From Myxococcus qinghaiensis (GTDB lineage: Bacteria > Myxococcota > Myxococcia > Myxococcales > Myxococcaceae), in contig NZ_JAKCFA010000022.1 in assembly GCF_024198215.1 (NCBI RefSeq), forward strand, positions 1-64,000: 64,000 bases of DNA, written 5' to 3'. A model generated the notes under the pieces. The model made no database searches. It was not told the DNA's origin and saw only the letters and a program-made list of their open reading frames with translations. Shown here in pieces: positions 52,001-60,015 of this stretch (the first letter of the stretch is position 1; each line of letters starts with the position of its first letter). The position numbers and the translations under genes were made by a program.

Positions 52001-52424
52001 GGGCTCCGCGCTCACGCCGTTCTTCTTCTTCTGGAACGCGCCAGGCGCGGACCCCGAGGCCCGCCATCGATTCTCCCTGAACACGTGCAACGGCTGCCAC
52101 GCGGGGGAGACGCAGACCACCTTCCTCCACATCTTCCCGCGTTCGGCGGGGAACGCCTCGGGCCCCTCTCCCTTCATGCTCAGCCAGGGAGGGACTCCGG
52201 ACCCTGTGTCCCCCTCCATCGTCCGCGTCTTCAACGACCTGGGCCGCCGAGACGACGACCTGGAGAACCTGGTGTGCGGAGCGCCGCAGAGCCTCCAGGC
52301 GATGACCGGCTCCGTGGGTGAGTCCCTGCTCGCGCCGCGCTCACTGAGCAGCACGAAGAACCTGGATGCGGCCGTGCCGGGCTTCCCCCCCCGCTCGAAC
52401 CTGCCTCCGGGCCGCGTCCACTGA
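49014..52424 (+). CDS. Very large lipoprotein: two discoidin-like domains, Ig-like domains, Cys-rich part, CxxCH
   Basis: 1136 residues from the ATG at 49014, with GAGGAG seven bases upstream. Lipobox FVPGC. Domains: two F5/8 type C (discoidin) modules, about 48-200 and 205-360, each with the SASNPGWMALDG-like and RAP(R/K)(D/N)W motifs. Three bacterial Ig-like units (about 365-650) follow with TEAGATVRLFSG and TEAGALVRVFQN motifs. A Cys-rich Gly/Asn linker (CDGNPGNGCETSMMDDAANC) comes next. The C-terminal 400 residues are unrecognised and include LNTCNGCHAGETQTTF, with CxxCH at 1025-1029, a possible haem site or metal site. Likely carbohydrate-binding and surface-exposed. Confidence 0.85.
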   Translation: MHRPISIRSLFLASALTLAFVPGCQDAPPPDDLPPEPLGAITQGLTCGDSLIPAMTSGDAPSGLAIASSQLSASNPGWMALDGSDTTMWLSASGQSTAWLTYEFFNGPKTVTHYAIRFSNGAVNARAPRDWTLQGWSGSAWNTIDSRTIQTNWGGSEQREFAVAAPTAYAKYRLVVTEDNATGTGVDVLSIGKLSFYNCACAANVNQVPDMTSATAPSGIVTASGVIEADPEYAAWKAFDSVATGASMWISAIAQTPAWVAYEWPDGPRIISRYAIKYANGDVTTRAPKNWTFQGWNGSAWVTVDTRVDEMNWLGSERREYTLSTPRNFSKFRLNVTDDNDSRTGVEVISLARLELLGCVRDTVAPIVPVFTGLTPASPSTQTSTTLAGTTEAGATVRLFSGSSCAGSPLASVTANASGIFTRAFTMTANTTSTFSAKAEDSVGNLSACSAAISYVHDTLAPATPFQLAFVPNGAGTQVNPLLEGRTEAGALVRVFQNPSCGGTPLTTLTANATTGNFSLNLSVGTNSVTTFTLRAVDAAGNTSGCSPTVAYTNDTLAPLPPTLLPGLVAFPQAPFVSAVRATAEPRTRIILFSNAGCTLPMGTEVPLDNAGVALVPLLANQVGVTVFMRVRDAAGNQSACTSFTETCGLGFLDCDGNPGNGCETSMMDDAANCGACGTVCGGAASASGVCGAGTCGLGCAVGTFDCDGNAVNGCESSTACAPGVCQVTPNRELLITDLSVVEDPVRTTGNGVWTFGTLMRRMNGGQNPSELVRNWLKTWEQDQFIEASFVAARPRIRPDVLGPWESRSGGPNAPLDFNTAPFRLLAIVNRIDLRSEGTHSGEGRFVFGVTTPSGQPMPFTVILEYMLPGDGPEDIQRWARDWHDLGTLSLGTTAYNTKLQALTDRFTQSFVAPGHFMGSAIHQVRTNENVLDPLWELREFHFGPTGLAPAPVALTPELFHAGTPLVTNYVQQNLAPLMSGTHVVPAFFEGQPFLAGSALTPFFFFWNAPGADPEARHRFSLNTCNGCHAGETQTTFLHIFPRSAGNASGPSPFMLSQGGTPDPVSPSIVRVFNDLGRRDDDLENLVCGAPQSLQAMTGSVGESLLAPRSLSSTKNLDAAVPGFPPRSNLPPGRVH

Positions 52425-52448
52425 CGCACGCCGGACACGCGAAGTGAA

Positions 52449-52486
52449 CGGGCCGGGCTCCACGAAACCAGGTGGAGTCCGGCCCG
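52449..52486. terminator. Bidirectional terminator
   Basis: CGGGCCGGGCTCCAC (52449-52463) pairs with GTGGAGTCCGGCCCG (52472-52486), 15 pairs with one G-T, between the convergent large lipoprotein and NicO-type genes. Confidence 0.7.
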
Positions 52487-52516
52487 AGTCATGTCCGAAG
52501 CACTCCGCGCGCTGAC

Positions 52517-53125
52517 TCAGAAGCTCCCGAGCATCCACGCGCTGCCCACGAGGATGGAGACCGTGGACGCCACGCGGGGCACGTGCGTCGCGAGCTTGGA
52601 GGAGACCTGACGGATGCGAGAGAAGGCGGCGATACCGGCGGTCAGCGCGGACATGGCCAGCGTGCTGCCGATGGAGAACCCGCCCAGGTAGAGGGCCTGC
52701 TCTGGCCCCGTACCGGATACAGCGATGGGCAGCAGCAACAGCAGCGCGGACGCTCCGGTGAGCCCATGCACCAGGCCCACGGCGAGCACTCCTCGAGAGG
52801 CCTGACTGTCGTCACCGGCGACCAGCTTCCGCCGCAGCCCCCAGACGCCCATGCCCAGCAGCGCGAGGCCCGCGAGGCGCTCCGCCCAGCGGTCGACGGA
52901 TTCGAGATGCACGGCGGACAGGAGCACCAGCAAGACGCCCGCGGCGAGCAGGGTGCCGAGCCCATGGCCCAGCCCCCACAACAACCCCACCCGCCATGCG
53001 CCCTGTCGACGCCCCACGGACAGCGGGGCGAGGCTCAGCAGATGGTCCGGTCCCGCCAGTGCGTGCAGCGCACCTGAACCGACAGCCGCGAGCGCGATGA
53101 GGGGCAAGGTCATGGTTGCATCCAC
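52517..53125 (-). CDS. NicO/UreH-type nickel-cobalt transporter
   Basis: 202 residues with about six transmembrane helices. Family motifs: ALHALAGPDHLLSLAPLSVG in helix 1 with the His-x-x-x-x-x-Asp-His metal motif, LLWGLGHGLGTLLAAGVLL in helix 2, and GLVHGLTGASALLLLLPIA later. Such inner-membrane proteins move nickel or cobalt, often as exporters. Met at 53125 or 53113 may be the start; AGCAGGTGG precedes the former. It stands alone, with no urease or hydrogenase genes nearby. Confidence 0.8.
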   Translation of the reverse strand: MDATMTLPLIALAAVGSGALHALAGPDHLLSLAPLSVGRRQGAWRVGLLWGLGHGLGTLLAAGVLLVLLSAVHLESVDRWAERLAGLALLGMGVWGLRRKLVAGDDSQASRGVLAVGLVHGLTGASALLLLLPIAVSGTGPEQALYLGGFSIGSTLAMSALTAGIAAFSRIRQVSSKLATHVPRVASTVSILVGSAWMLGSF

Positions 53126-53221
53126 CTGCTGGAGGAGAGATGCCCATCCCCCTGCCCGCGTTCCAAGACATCGACTCAGGGGCCCCGTGGAGTCCCGTCG
53201 CGCGGTCGATGGAACGCCTGC

Positions 53222-54298
53222 CTACCCGCCCAGGACGGGCCTCGGCGCCAACACGCCCGCCGAGACTTCGCGCCACCAGGGCGTGGCCTGCTCCAGGCGC
53301 AGGGGCTCGCTCGCGGCCCCCAGGCGGGGCGTGAAGAGCTGGACCTGCTGCTCGGTGGCCAGGCGGAGCAGCGTCTCCGCGGGCTCGTCCCACGCGTGCA
53401 GCGCCAGGTTGAAGGTGCCCCAGTGCACGGGCATCAACCGGCCGCCCCCCAACATCTCATGGGCCTTGAGGGCGTTCTCCGGGCCCAGGTGGATGGTGCC
53501 CCAGCTCGGGTGGAAGGCGCCGACCTCCACCATCACCAGGTCGAACGGACCGTGGCGCCGCCCCACCTCGCGAAGCTCCTCCGTCAGCCCGGTGTCGCCG
53601 CTGAAGAAGAGGCGGTGCTTGTCGCTCTCCAGCACCCAGGACGCCCACAGGGTCCGGTTCCGGTCGCCCAGGCCGCGCCCGGAGAAGTGCTGCGACGGGG
53701 TGGCGGTGAGCGCCACCGGCCCCACCGTGGCCCGCTCCCACCAGTCCAGCTCGGTGATGAGCTCCGGCGCCACGCCGAAGGCCTCCAGGTGGGCCCCCAC
53801 GCCCAGGGCCGTGACGAACGGAACACGCCGCTTCGCCAGCGCCTGGATGGTCGGCCGGCACAAGTGGTCATAGTGGTCATGCGACACGAGCACCGCGTCC
53901 AGCTCCGGCAGCGCCTCCAGGGACACCGGCACCTCGTGGAAGCGACGAGGCCCGGCGAAGGACATGGGCGAGGCGCGCTCGCCGAACACGGGGTCCGTCA
54001 GGATGCGCGCGCCGTCCAGCTCCAGCAGCATCGTGCTGTGCCCCAGCCACGTCACCCGCAGACCGGTGTCGGGCTTGCGTGCCCAGGCCTCCAACGGGCT
54101 CTCCATGGGCAACGGCCCCGGCGGCGTGCGCTGCTCGCCTCCACAGAAGTACTCGCCCAGCAACGGCAAGGGGTTGCCCTGGATGCCAGGAGCCACGGGC
54201 GCGGTGTTGCGAAACCGGCCCTCCGCGAACTGACGGGAGGCGCGCACCCGCTCGAGTCGCAGCCCTGAGATGCGCCCACCACGACGGGAAGGAGACAT
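53222..54298 (-). CDS. Metallo-beta-lactamase-fold hydrolase (UlaG/NAPE-PLD-like)
   Basis: 358 residues from the ATG at 54298. MBL-fold motifs: VTWLGHSTMLLELDGARILT at the start of the fold, SHDHYDHLCRPTIQAL (H-x-H-x-D-H), TPSQHFSGRGLGDRN, FFSGDTGLTEELREVGR and MPVHWGTFNLALHAWDEP. The N-terminal 75 residues are an Arg-rich extension with FCGGEQRTPPG. The pattern is that of the UlaG/NAPE-phospholipase D group of hydrolases, cytoplasmic here. Substrate unknown. It diverges from the carbonic-anhydrase-like gene. Confidence 0.85.
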   Translation of the reverse strand: MSPSRRGGRISGLRLERVRASRQFAEGRFRNTAPVAPGIQGNPLPLLGEYFCGGEQRTPPGPLPMESPLEAWARKPDTGLRVTWLGHSTMLLELDGARILTDPVFGERASPMSFAGPRRFHEVPVSLEALPELDAVLVSHDHYDHLCRPTIQALAKRRVPFVTALGVGAHLEAFGVAPELITELDWWERATVGPVALTATPSQHFSGRGLGDRNRTLWASWVLESDKHRLFFSGDTGLTEELREVGRRHGPFDLVMVEVGAFHPSWGTIHLGPENALKAHEMLGGGRLMPVHWGTFNLALHAWDEPAETLLRLATEQQVQLFTPRLGAASEPLRLEQATPWWREVSAGVLAPRPVLGG

Positions 54299-54376
54299 GC
54301 CCCCGTGTCTAACGCCTTGGCCCGATTCTGGCCACCCGCTCGACCCCCATGAGGGGAAACCCGCTAGGGTGCGCAC

Positions 54377-54847
54377 ATGATCGACGACGAGAAGCCGTTC
54401 GTCTCCCGCCACCGCTACAAGCACCGCCATCCGACGGTGCTCGCCATCTATTGCTCGGATGGCCGCTTCACGGACGCCGTGGAAGACCTGGCCACCCACC
54501 TGGGCCACGAGCGCATCGACACCCTGACCATTCCGGGCGGCCCCGCGCTGCTCAACCGCTGGACGGCCGACTACCTGGAGAGCGACACCATCACCCGCGC
54601 GGCCCGCTTCCTCATCATCGGCCACCACATCGAGGAGGTGCTCCTGCTCGCGCACGCCAACTGCGGCTACTACCAGACCCGCCACGGGACGATGGGCCCC
54701 GAGTTCATCGCGGAGCAACAGGTCAACGACCTGCGCCACGCCGCCGAGGAACTCCAGAAGGAGCACACCGGCATCCGCGTGCGGCCGTTCTATGTCCACC
54801 CCGAGGCCGAGCGCATCCACTTCAAGCCCGTGGCCCTCCACGACTGA
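54377..54847 (+). CDS. Beta-carbonic-anhydrase-like protein
   Basis: 156 residues. It contains the beta-carbonic anhydrase zinc and dyad residues: C26-S-D28-G-R30 in YCSDGRF and H93-A-N-C96 in HANCGYYQ, around the core LTIPGGPALLNRW and FLIIGHHIEEVLLLAH. It is shorter than typical beta-carbonic anhydrases (about 200) and lacks their usual N- and C-terminal helices. It may be a reduced relative with another role or a small CO2-hydrating enzyme. The first Met at 54377 is the only sensible start. Its stop is 13 bases from that of the convergent permease gene. Confidence 0.75.
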   Translation: MIDDEKPFVSRHRYKHRHPTVLAIYCSDGRFTDAVEDLATHLGHERIDTLTIPGGPALLNRWTADYLESDTITRAARFLIIGHHIEEVLLLAHANCGYYQTRHGTMGPEFIAEQQVNDLRHAAEELQKEHTGIRVRPFYVHPEAERIHFKPVALHD

Positions 54848-54859
54848 GGGCACGGAACC

Positions 54860-56335
54860 TCAGCGCGGCTCCGTCCCCGCGGCCGCCTCCTCGCGCCCGA
54901 CGCGGGAGTGCTTGCGGCCATAGCCGAAGTAGATGACGAGCCCCAGCGCGAGCCAGAGGATGAGCCGTATCCAGGTCTCCGTGCCAAGGCCCAGCATCAG
55001 GGCCGTGCAGACGAGAATGCCCAGGATGGGGACCACCGGCACGAAGGGCGTCCGAAAGGGCCGGGGCAGCTCCGGCCGCTTGTAGCGCAACACCAGGATG
55101 CCGGCGCAGACGACCACGAACGCGAACAGCGTCCCGATGGAGACCAGGTGCCCGAGCAACCCGATGGGGAACAGCCCCGCCACCACCATGGCCACGCCTC
55201 CGGTGATGAGCGTGGACACATAGGGCGTCCGGTAGCGCGGGTGGATGCGTCCGAAGAATGGCGGCAGCAGCCCGTCGCGTGACATGGCGAAGAAGATGCG
55301 GGGCTGCCCCATCAGCATGACGAGCACCACCGAGGCGAGCCCCGCGATGGCCCCCACGCCGACGATGGGCCGCAGCCACTGCAAGGCGGGGCCTCCCTCG
55401 GAGATGGCCACGTACACGGGCTCGGCCACATCCAGCGTTTGGTACGGCGCCAGCCCCGTCATCACCGCCGCCATCAGCACATAGAGCACCGTGCACACGA
55501 TGAGCGAGCCGAGGATGCCCGTGGGCAGGTCCTTCGACGGGTTGCGCGTCTCCTGCGCCGCCGTGGAGACGGCGTCGAAGCCGATGTACGCGAAGAAGAT
55601 GACCCCGGCCCCCGCCAGCACCCCGCTCCAGCCGAACTCGCCGAAGCGCCCCGTGTTGGGCGGGATGAAGGGCGTCCAGTGCTCGCGCTCGACATGGAAG
55701 GCGCCGAAGACGATGACCAGCAGGACGATGGCGACCTTCACGAAGACGATGAGGTTGTTGACGCGCGCGGACTCATGGATGCCGACGACGAGCAGCGCCG
55801 TGAGCACGCCCACCAGCAGCACCGCCGGAAGGTTGATGAGCGCTCCGGTGGCGTGAGGCACGAGCGAGCCCGGCGTGGTGCCGAGCGGTGCATTCGCCAG
55901 GGCCGCGGGCAGCTCCCAGCCCGCGTAGTCGCGCAGGAAGGCGGTCAGGTAGCCGGACCACCCCACCGCCACGGCCGAGGACGCGAAGAGATACTCCAGC
56001 ATCAAATCCCAGCCGATGATCCACGCCACCAGCTCGCCCAGGGTGGCGTAGCCGTACGTGTACGCGCTGCCGGCCACGGGAATCATCGAGGCGAACTCCG
56101 CGTAGCACAGCCCCGCGAAGAGGCAGCCCATCCCAGCCAGGATGAACGACAGGACGATGGCGGGCCCCGCGTGCTGCGCCGCCGCCGTCCCCGTCACGAC
56201 GAAGATGCCCGCGCCGATGATGGCTCCAATTCCCAGCAGCGTGAGCTGGAGCCCATTGAGGGTGCGATGCAGCTCGTGCCCCTCGCCATCCTCGTTCTGG
56301 AGCCTCGTGAGGCTCTTCTTCGACCAGATTCCCAC
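54860..56335 (-). CDS. APC-family amino-acid permease
   Basis: 491 residues from a GTG at 56335; about 12 transmembrane helices. Family motifs: GIGAIIGAGIFVVTGTAAAQ in helix 1, YAEFASMIPVAGSAYTYGYA in helix 3, FFAYIGFDAVSTAAQETRNP in helix 6, and ALGLVIYFGYGRKHSRVG at the end. It resembles YfnA- and CAT-type cationic or branched amino-acid transporters. Located in the inner membrane. No linked catabolic genes are visible. Confidence 0.88.
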   Translation of the reverse strand: MGIWSKKSLTRLQNEDGEGHELHRTLNGLQLTLLGIGAIIGAGIFVVTGTAAAQHAGPAIVLSFILAGMGCLFAGLCYAEFASMIPVAGSAYTYGYATLGELVAWIIGWDLMLEYLFASSAVAVGWSGYLTAFLRDYAGWELPAALANAPLGTTPGSLVPHATGALINLPAVLLVGVLTALLVVGIHESARVNNLIVFVKVAIVLLVIVFGAFHVEREHWTPFIPPNTGRFGEFGWSGVLAGAGVIFFAYIGFDAVSTAAQETRNPSKDLPTGILGSLIVCTVLYVLMAAVMTGLAPYQTLDVAEPVYVAISEGGPALQWLRPIVGVGAIAGLASVVLVMLMGQPRIFFAMSRDGLLPPFFGRIHPRYRTPYVSTLITGGVAMVVAGLFPIGLLGHLVSIGTLFAFVVVCAGILVLRYKRPELPRPFRTPFVPVVPILGILVCTALMLGLGTETWIRLILWLALGLVIYFGYGRKHSRVGREEAAAGTEPR

Positions 56336-56426
56336 GGCCGGCAGTCAATGCCGGCCTGCGTCCCTTTCGAAAGCCCGGACGCCACGGATGGGCGGCAAGT
56401 GTCACCCGGCGAGCGAATCGCCGGAC

Positions 56427-57086
56427 TCAGCCCCGGCGGTGCTCACGGCGGTCCTCGCGCCGCTCGCGATGGTCCTCGCGCAGCTCCTGCTTGCCCTCGC
56501 GGACCTCGCGCTCCGCCAGCCGGATGAGCTCCTGGATGAGGTCCCGCTTGCGGTGCAGCGCGCCTCCAGCCCTGCGGCCCTCCAGCTCCGCGAGCTCCCG
56601 GGCGATGACCTGCCGCGAGCGCAGCGTGCTGGCCTCCGCCTTCACATCGCGACGGTCGTCCCGGGCATCCCGCCGGTCATCGCGGAGGTCCCGCTTGTCG
56701 CTGACGTACGCGGCCCGGCGCCCCCAGGCCGCATCGTCCCGGACCTCCCACTGCTCCGCGCGCACCTCACGCTGGCTGCGCTGGGCCTCCCGCTGCGAGG
56801 ACGACAGCTCGTTGCGGCTCTCCATCATCTCCGCGTGGAGAAGCTGGCGGAGCCGCGCTTCCACGGCATCCATCTCGCGGTGGTCACGACGCGCCCAGGC
56901 CTTGTCGAAGCGGGCCAGGACGGTCTTCAGCTCCTGCACGTCCATCCGGTCGTCCCGAAGCTCGCGACGGTCCTCATGCGCCTCGTAGCGGTTCTGCGCG
57001 CGCTCCCACTGGTTGTTTCGGGACTGGGCCTGCGCGCTTCCCGCGAAGAGAAGTCCCGCGAGCACGGCGGAAGAAAAAGCGTTCAT
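56427..57086 (-). CDS. Secreted charged coiled-coil protein
   Basis: 219 residues. Signal peptide MNAFSSAVLAGLLFAGSAQA. The mature protein is extraordinarily rich in Arg, Asp and Glu (EAHEDRRELRDDRMDVQELK, DDRRDARDDRRDVKAEAST), with heptad-like helices and no Cys. Such Arg/Asp-rich small periplasmic proteins are common in myxobacteria and are of unknown function; a helical filament or chaperone-like role is possible. The end is a highly basic-acidic tail (REDRREHRRG). Confidence 0.72.
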   Translation of the reverse strand: MNAFSSAVLAGLLFAGSAQAQSRNNQWERAQNRYEAHEDRRELRDDRMDVQELKTVLARFDKAWARRDHREMDAVEARLRQLLHAEMMESRNELSSSQREAQRSQREVRAEQWEVRDDAAWGRRAAYVSDKRDLRDDRRDARDDRRDVKAEASTLRSRQVIARELAELEGRRAGGALHRKRDLIQELIRLAEREVREGKQELREDHRERREDRREHRRG

Positions 57087-57206
57087 GGTGGGGGGTCCTC
57101 GTGAGCGCGAAGCTCGCTGGTGTGTACAAAGCCTCCTGACGCGCCCGGAGCCACTTTATTCGAGGCCCCGGGCCCCCCGATGGCGACAAGGTAGGACTCG
57201 CGCCGA

Positions 57207-58811
57207 CTACTGGGCGGCGACCGTGCAGTCGCCCGTCACGTTCGGAGCGGGAGCGCCGTTCACTTCGTTCCCCTGGAAGACGTTGTCGCTCGCGACCACC
57301 AGCTCCACCCCGCCGCTGCCCCGGTTGCAGACGACGACGCCTCCCGCCCCTGCCTGGTTGCCCACGAAGCGGTTGTGTCGAACGGTGACGGCGCGGGTCC
57401 CCACGTCCTCCAGGTAGATGGCCGCCGCCGGGCCCTTCGTCACGAAGTTGTCCTCGAAGAGGTTGTCTTCGATGAGGTCATTGTTCGGCTGGAAGTAGTG
57501 CAGCGCCGCGCCGCCGCCCAGGTCGTAGATGTTCTGCGAGTTGGGCCAGGCAAGCAGGGGCCTCACCGCCAGGCCACTCCACACGCTGCCGCGGAAGGCC
57601 TCCAGCCCGTTGTTCCGGAAGGTGTTGCCGCGCACCACGGAGTCCCGGCCGTGCGTCACGCACATCGCTCCGCCGCCCGCCATGGACGACGTGCCCGCCT
57701 GCGCGAAGCGGTCGATGTCGGAGGTGCGGTTGCCTTCGAACACCGTGCTCTCCACGCGCGAGCCCACGGTGAACATCAGGTCCAGCGCGCCGCACTTCGC
57801 GGCGGACATGTTGTCCCGGAACAGCGAGTTGCGAATCGTCACCGGCCCCGGGTAGTAGGCCCACAGCGCGCCGCGCGTCCAGTCACGGTCGCCGTTGTAA
57901 TCGTTCTTGCGCACCTTCTCGAAAATCATGTGGTCGAAGACGGGGTGGCCATCCCCCACCGAGTTGTCTCCGTAGAAGTTCATCCCCCACCAGCCATATG
58001 GATTCGTCGAGGTGAGCACCACGGGCTTGTCCGCCGTGCCGCTCACCTGGATGCCTCCGTAGACGCGCAGCTCCACGCGGCCCTTCTGGTGGTTCATCAC
58101 GCTGTCCGGTGCCCCTGACGCGACATCCGCCTCCGTCACCTCCGGGCGACCCTTGAAGTCGAGGACGACGCCGGGCTGCACCTTGAGGACCTGTCCCTTC
58201 GGAATCGTGACGACGCCCTGCGCGTTGCCGATGACCCGGTAGGGCGAACCCGCCGCCGTCAGCGTCCCCGACAACGTGCCGGTGATGAGCGTGCCGCCGT
58301 CCGTCGGCACGTCGATGGGACCTGCGTCCCGCCCGCCATCCGGTGGCCCCGCGTCCGGAAGGCCAGCGTCCACGGGGTCCGGACCGCGGCCACCGTCCGT
58401 GCCGGAGTCGCCGCCATCCGAGGACCCAGAGCCGCCCGCATCCCTCGACTCCGGGGTTCCACCATCGGCCTCATGCGTCCCAGCGTCTTCGCGACCTGGC
58501 TCGCCCGCATCTTCATGACCTGGTTCGCCGGCGTCTTCGCGATCTGGCTCGCCCGCATCTTCACGACCCGGTTCGCCGGCGTCTTCGCGATCTGGCTCGC
58601 CTCCGTCATCTCGACCGGGTCCGCCAGCGTCTTCGCGTCCGGGCCCGTCTCCACCGTCGTCACGCCCAGCCCCGCCACCGTCCTTGGTCGGCACCACTCC
58701 GTCTTCATCCCGGTCGGTCGACGAGGGCTCACCGGAACAAGCAAAGACACTCAACGACAGGGACACGAACACGACGCTGACAATCAAGAAGGGAGACGAG
58801 GGTGTCTTCAT
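57207..58811 (-). CDS. Lipoprotein with Asp/Ala/Gly-rich linker and beta-helix domain
   Basis: 534 residues from the ATG at 58811. Lipobox SVFAC. A linker of about 150 residues consists of REDAGEP- and DAG-type repeats, typical of myxobacterial outer-membrane lipoproteins. From about residue 165 a right-handed parallel beta-helix follows, with repeats like VRGNTFRNNGLEAFRGSVWS, LIEDNLFEDNFVTKG and VRHNRFVGNQAGAG. This architecture usually binds or cleaves polysaccharide, but no catalytic pattern can be asserted. It diverges from the sigma-factor operon. Confidence 0.82.
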   Translation of the reverse strand: MKTPSSPFLIVSVVFVSLSLSVFACSGEPSSTDRDEDGVVPTKDGGGAGRDDGGDGPGREDAGGPGRDDGGEPDREDAGEPGREDAGEPDREDAGEPGHEDAGEPGREDAGTHEADGGTPESRDAGGSGSSDGGDSGTDGGRGPDPVDAGLPDAGPPDGGRDAGPIDVPTDGGTLITGTLSGTLTAAGSPYRVIGNAQGVVTIPKGQVLKVQPGVVLDFKGRPEVTEADVASGAPDSVMNHQKGRVELRVYGGIQVSGTADKPVVLTSTNPYGWWGMNFYGDNSVGDGHPVFDHMIFEKVRKNDYNGDRDWTRGALWAYYPGPVTIRNSLFRDNMSAAKCGALDLMFTVGSRVESTVFEGNRTSDIDRFAQAGTSSMAGGGAMCVTHGRDSVVRGNTFRNNGLEAFRGSVWSGLAVRPLLAWPNSQNIYDLGGGAALHYFQPNNDLIEDNLFEDNFVTKGPAAAIYLEDVGTRAVTVRHNRFVGNQAGAGGVVVCNRGSGGVELVVASDNVFQGNEVNGAPAPNVTGDCTVAAQ

Positions 58812-59139
58812 GGGCGGGTTGGCAGGTAACACGGAGAGGAGTCATCCACCATTGCATGAGGGTCCCATCCTCCACTGCCTCGCCGTCGGACCGATGCCCT
58901 GCACGAAGGGGCATCTCCATTGCGCGCCGAGCACTCCCCCACCCCCACGGTCGGGCTTCCCGTCGCATGCTCCATGCCTTCCAGCGGGGGGACTCCACGT
59001 CTGTATCCCCGCACCCGTGCTCGACAATGCTTCCCACCCAGGCTGACGCATCAGGTCTGATTTCCGACGACGCGCTGACACCATGCGTACATCGACGCCT
59101 CCGGCGCCGAGCCCCGAATCCGATAGAGTCCCGCGCACA
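58812..59139. other. Divergent intergenic region before sigma-factor operon
   Basis: 328 bases with no gene or clear hairpin. It should hold the promoters of the beta-helix lipoprotein and of the sigma-factor/kinase operon; autoregulated promoter boxes could not be recognised. Confidence 0.45.
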
Positions 59140-60015
59140 ATGGAGCTCGTGCTGTCGTTTCTCGCGGGCGCGTCGCGTCCGTGTGGCCCGGACGAGTCAC
59201 AAGTCCTGGCAGGGCGATTGGGGGAAGCACTGGACCGCAGCCACGAAGCGTGGCCGGGCGTCGTGTTGTCTGGCGACACGTTCGCACGCCACCTGGGCGA
59301 GCGCGTTCCTCCTGAGCTGTCCCTCACGGAAGGACTGCATGCGCTGAAGGTCGAGGACCTCTACCTCGCCCGCGCATCTCTCGACGGAGACCGCGCCGCG
59401 CTCGAGGCCCTCCAGCGCGCGGTGCTCCTGCCCGTGTCGCGCGCCGTGCGCCGCGTGGACCGCTCGGACGCCTTCGTGGACGAGGTGCTCCAGCTCACCC
59501 GCCTGAAGCTGCTGGTGGGCAGCACCCGTCAGGGCCCGCGCCTGGGCGAGTACGCCGGACGCGGCACGCTGCGCCGCTGGACGGAGGCCATCGCGGTGGG
59601 CGTCGCCCTGACCCTCAAGCGCGGCCCTCCCCGCGCCGTGTCTTTGGATGATGCGCCGCTCGTGTCGGAGCTCCAGGGCGCGGACCCGGAGCTCGCGCTC
59701 ATCCAGCAACGCTATCGCCCCGCCTTCCGCGCCGCGTTCGCCGAGGCGCTGTCGCAGCTCTCGCCCAGGGACCGAAACCTCCTGCGACTGAGTCTGGGTC
59801 AGGGGCTCGGGGTGGAGTCCCTGGGCACGCTCCACCAGGTCCACGCCTCCACGGTGTCTCGCTGGCTGACGCGCGCCCGCCAGTCCCTGCTGGAAGGCAC
59901 TCGCGCCGGACTCTCGCGGCGACTGACGCTGAATGTCTCCCAGCTCGACAGCCTGCTGCGGGTGATGGATGCGAGCCTCGCGGTGAGCCTGTCTTCCCTG
60001 CTCGACGAAGGATGA
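59140..60015 (+). CDS. Sigma-70-family factor, myxobacterial type
   Basis: 291 residues from the ATG at 59140 (59083 is an alternative). The sequence fits the myxobacterial family-1 sigma-70-like factors. An N-terminal region (LVLSFLAGASRPCGPDESQV) is followed by a region-2-like helix bundle (DAFVDEVLQLTRLKLLVGST). The region-4 helix-turn-helix is ALSQLSPRDRNLLRLSLGQG, then VHASTVSRWLTRARQSLLEG. It overlaps the kinase gene start by four bases, so the two are translated together. It should direct RNA polymerase to a small regulon and be held by the zinc-finger part of the kinase protein. Confidence 0.8.
   Translation: MELVLSFLAGASRPCGPDESQVLAGRLGEALDRSHEAWPGVVLSGDTFARHLGERVPPELSLTEGLHALKVEDLYLARASLDGDRAALEALQRAVLLPVSRAVRRVDRSDAFVDEVLQLTRLKLLVGSTRQGPRLGEYAGRGTLRRWTEAIAVGVALTLKRGPPRAVSLDDAPLVSELQGADPELALIQQRYRPAFRAAFAEALSQLSPRDRNLLRLSLGQGLGVESLGTLHQVHASTVSRWLTRARQSLLEGTRAGLSRRLTLNVSQLDSLLRVMDASLAVSLSSLLDEG

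Noticed and set aside
48732-52130. A 1132-codon open frame on the minus strand opposite the large lipoprotein gene
   Set aside because: The plus strand has lipobox, domains and a ribosome-binding site; the minus frame is Gly/Arg/His-rich with no recognisable domains and is a GC-skew shadow. Only its last 18 codons are noted as a possible remnant.
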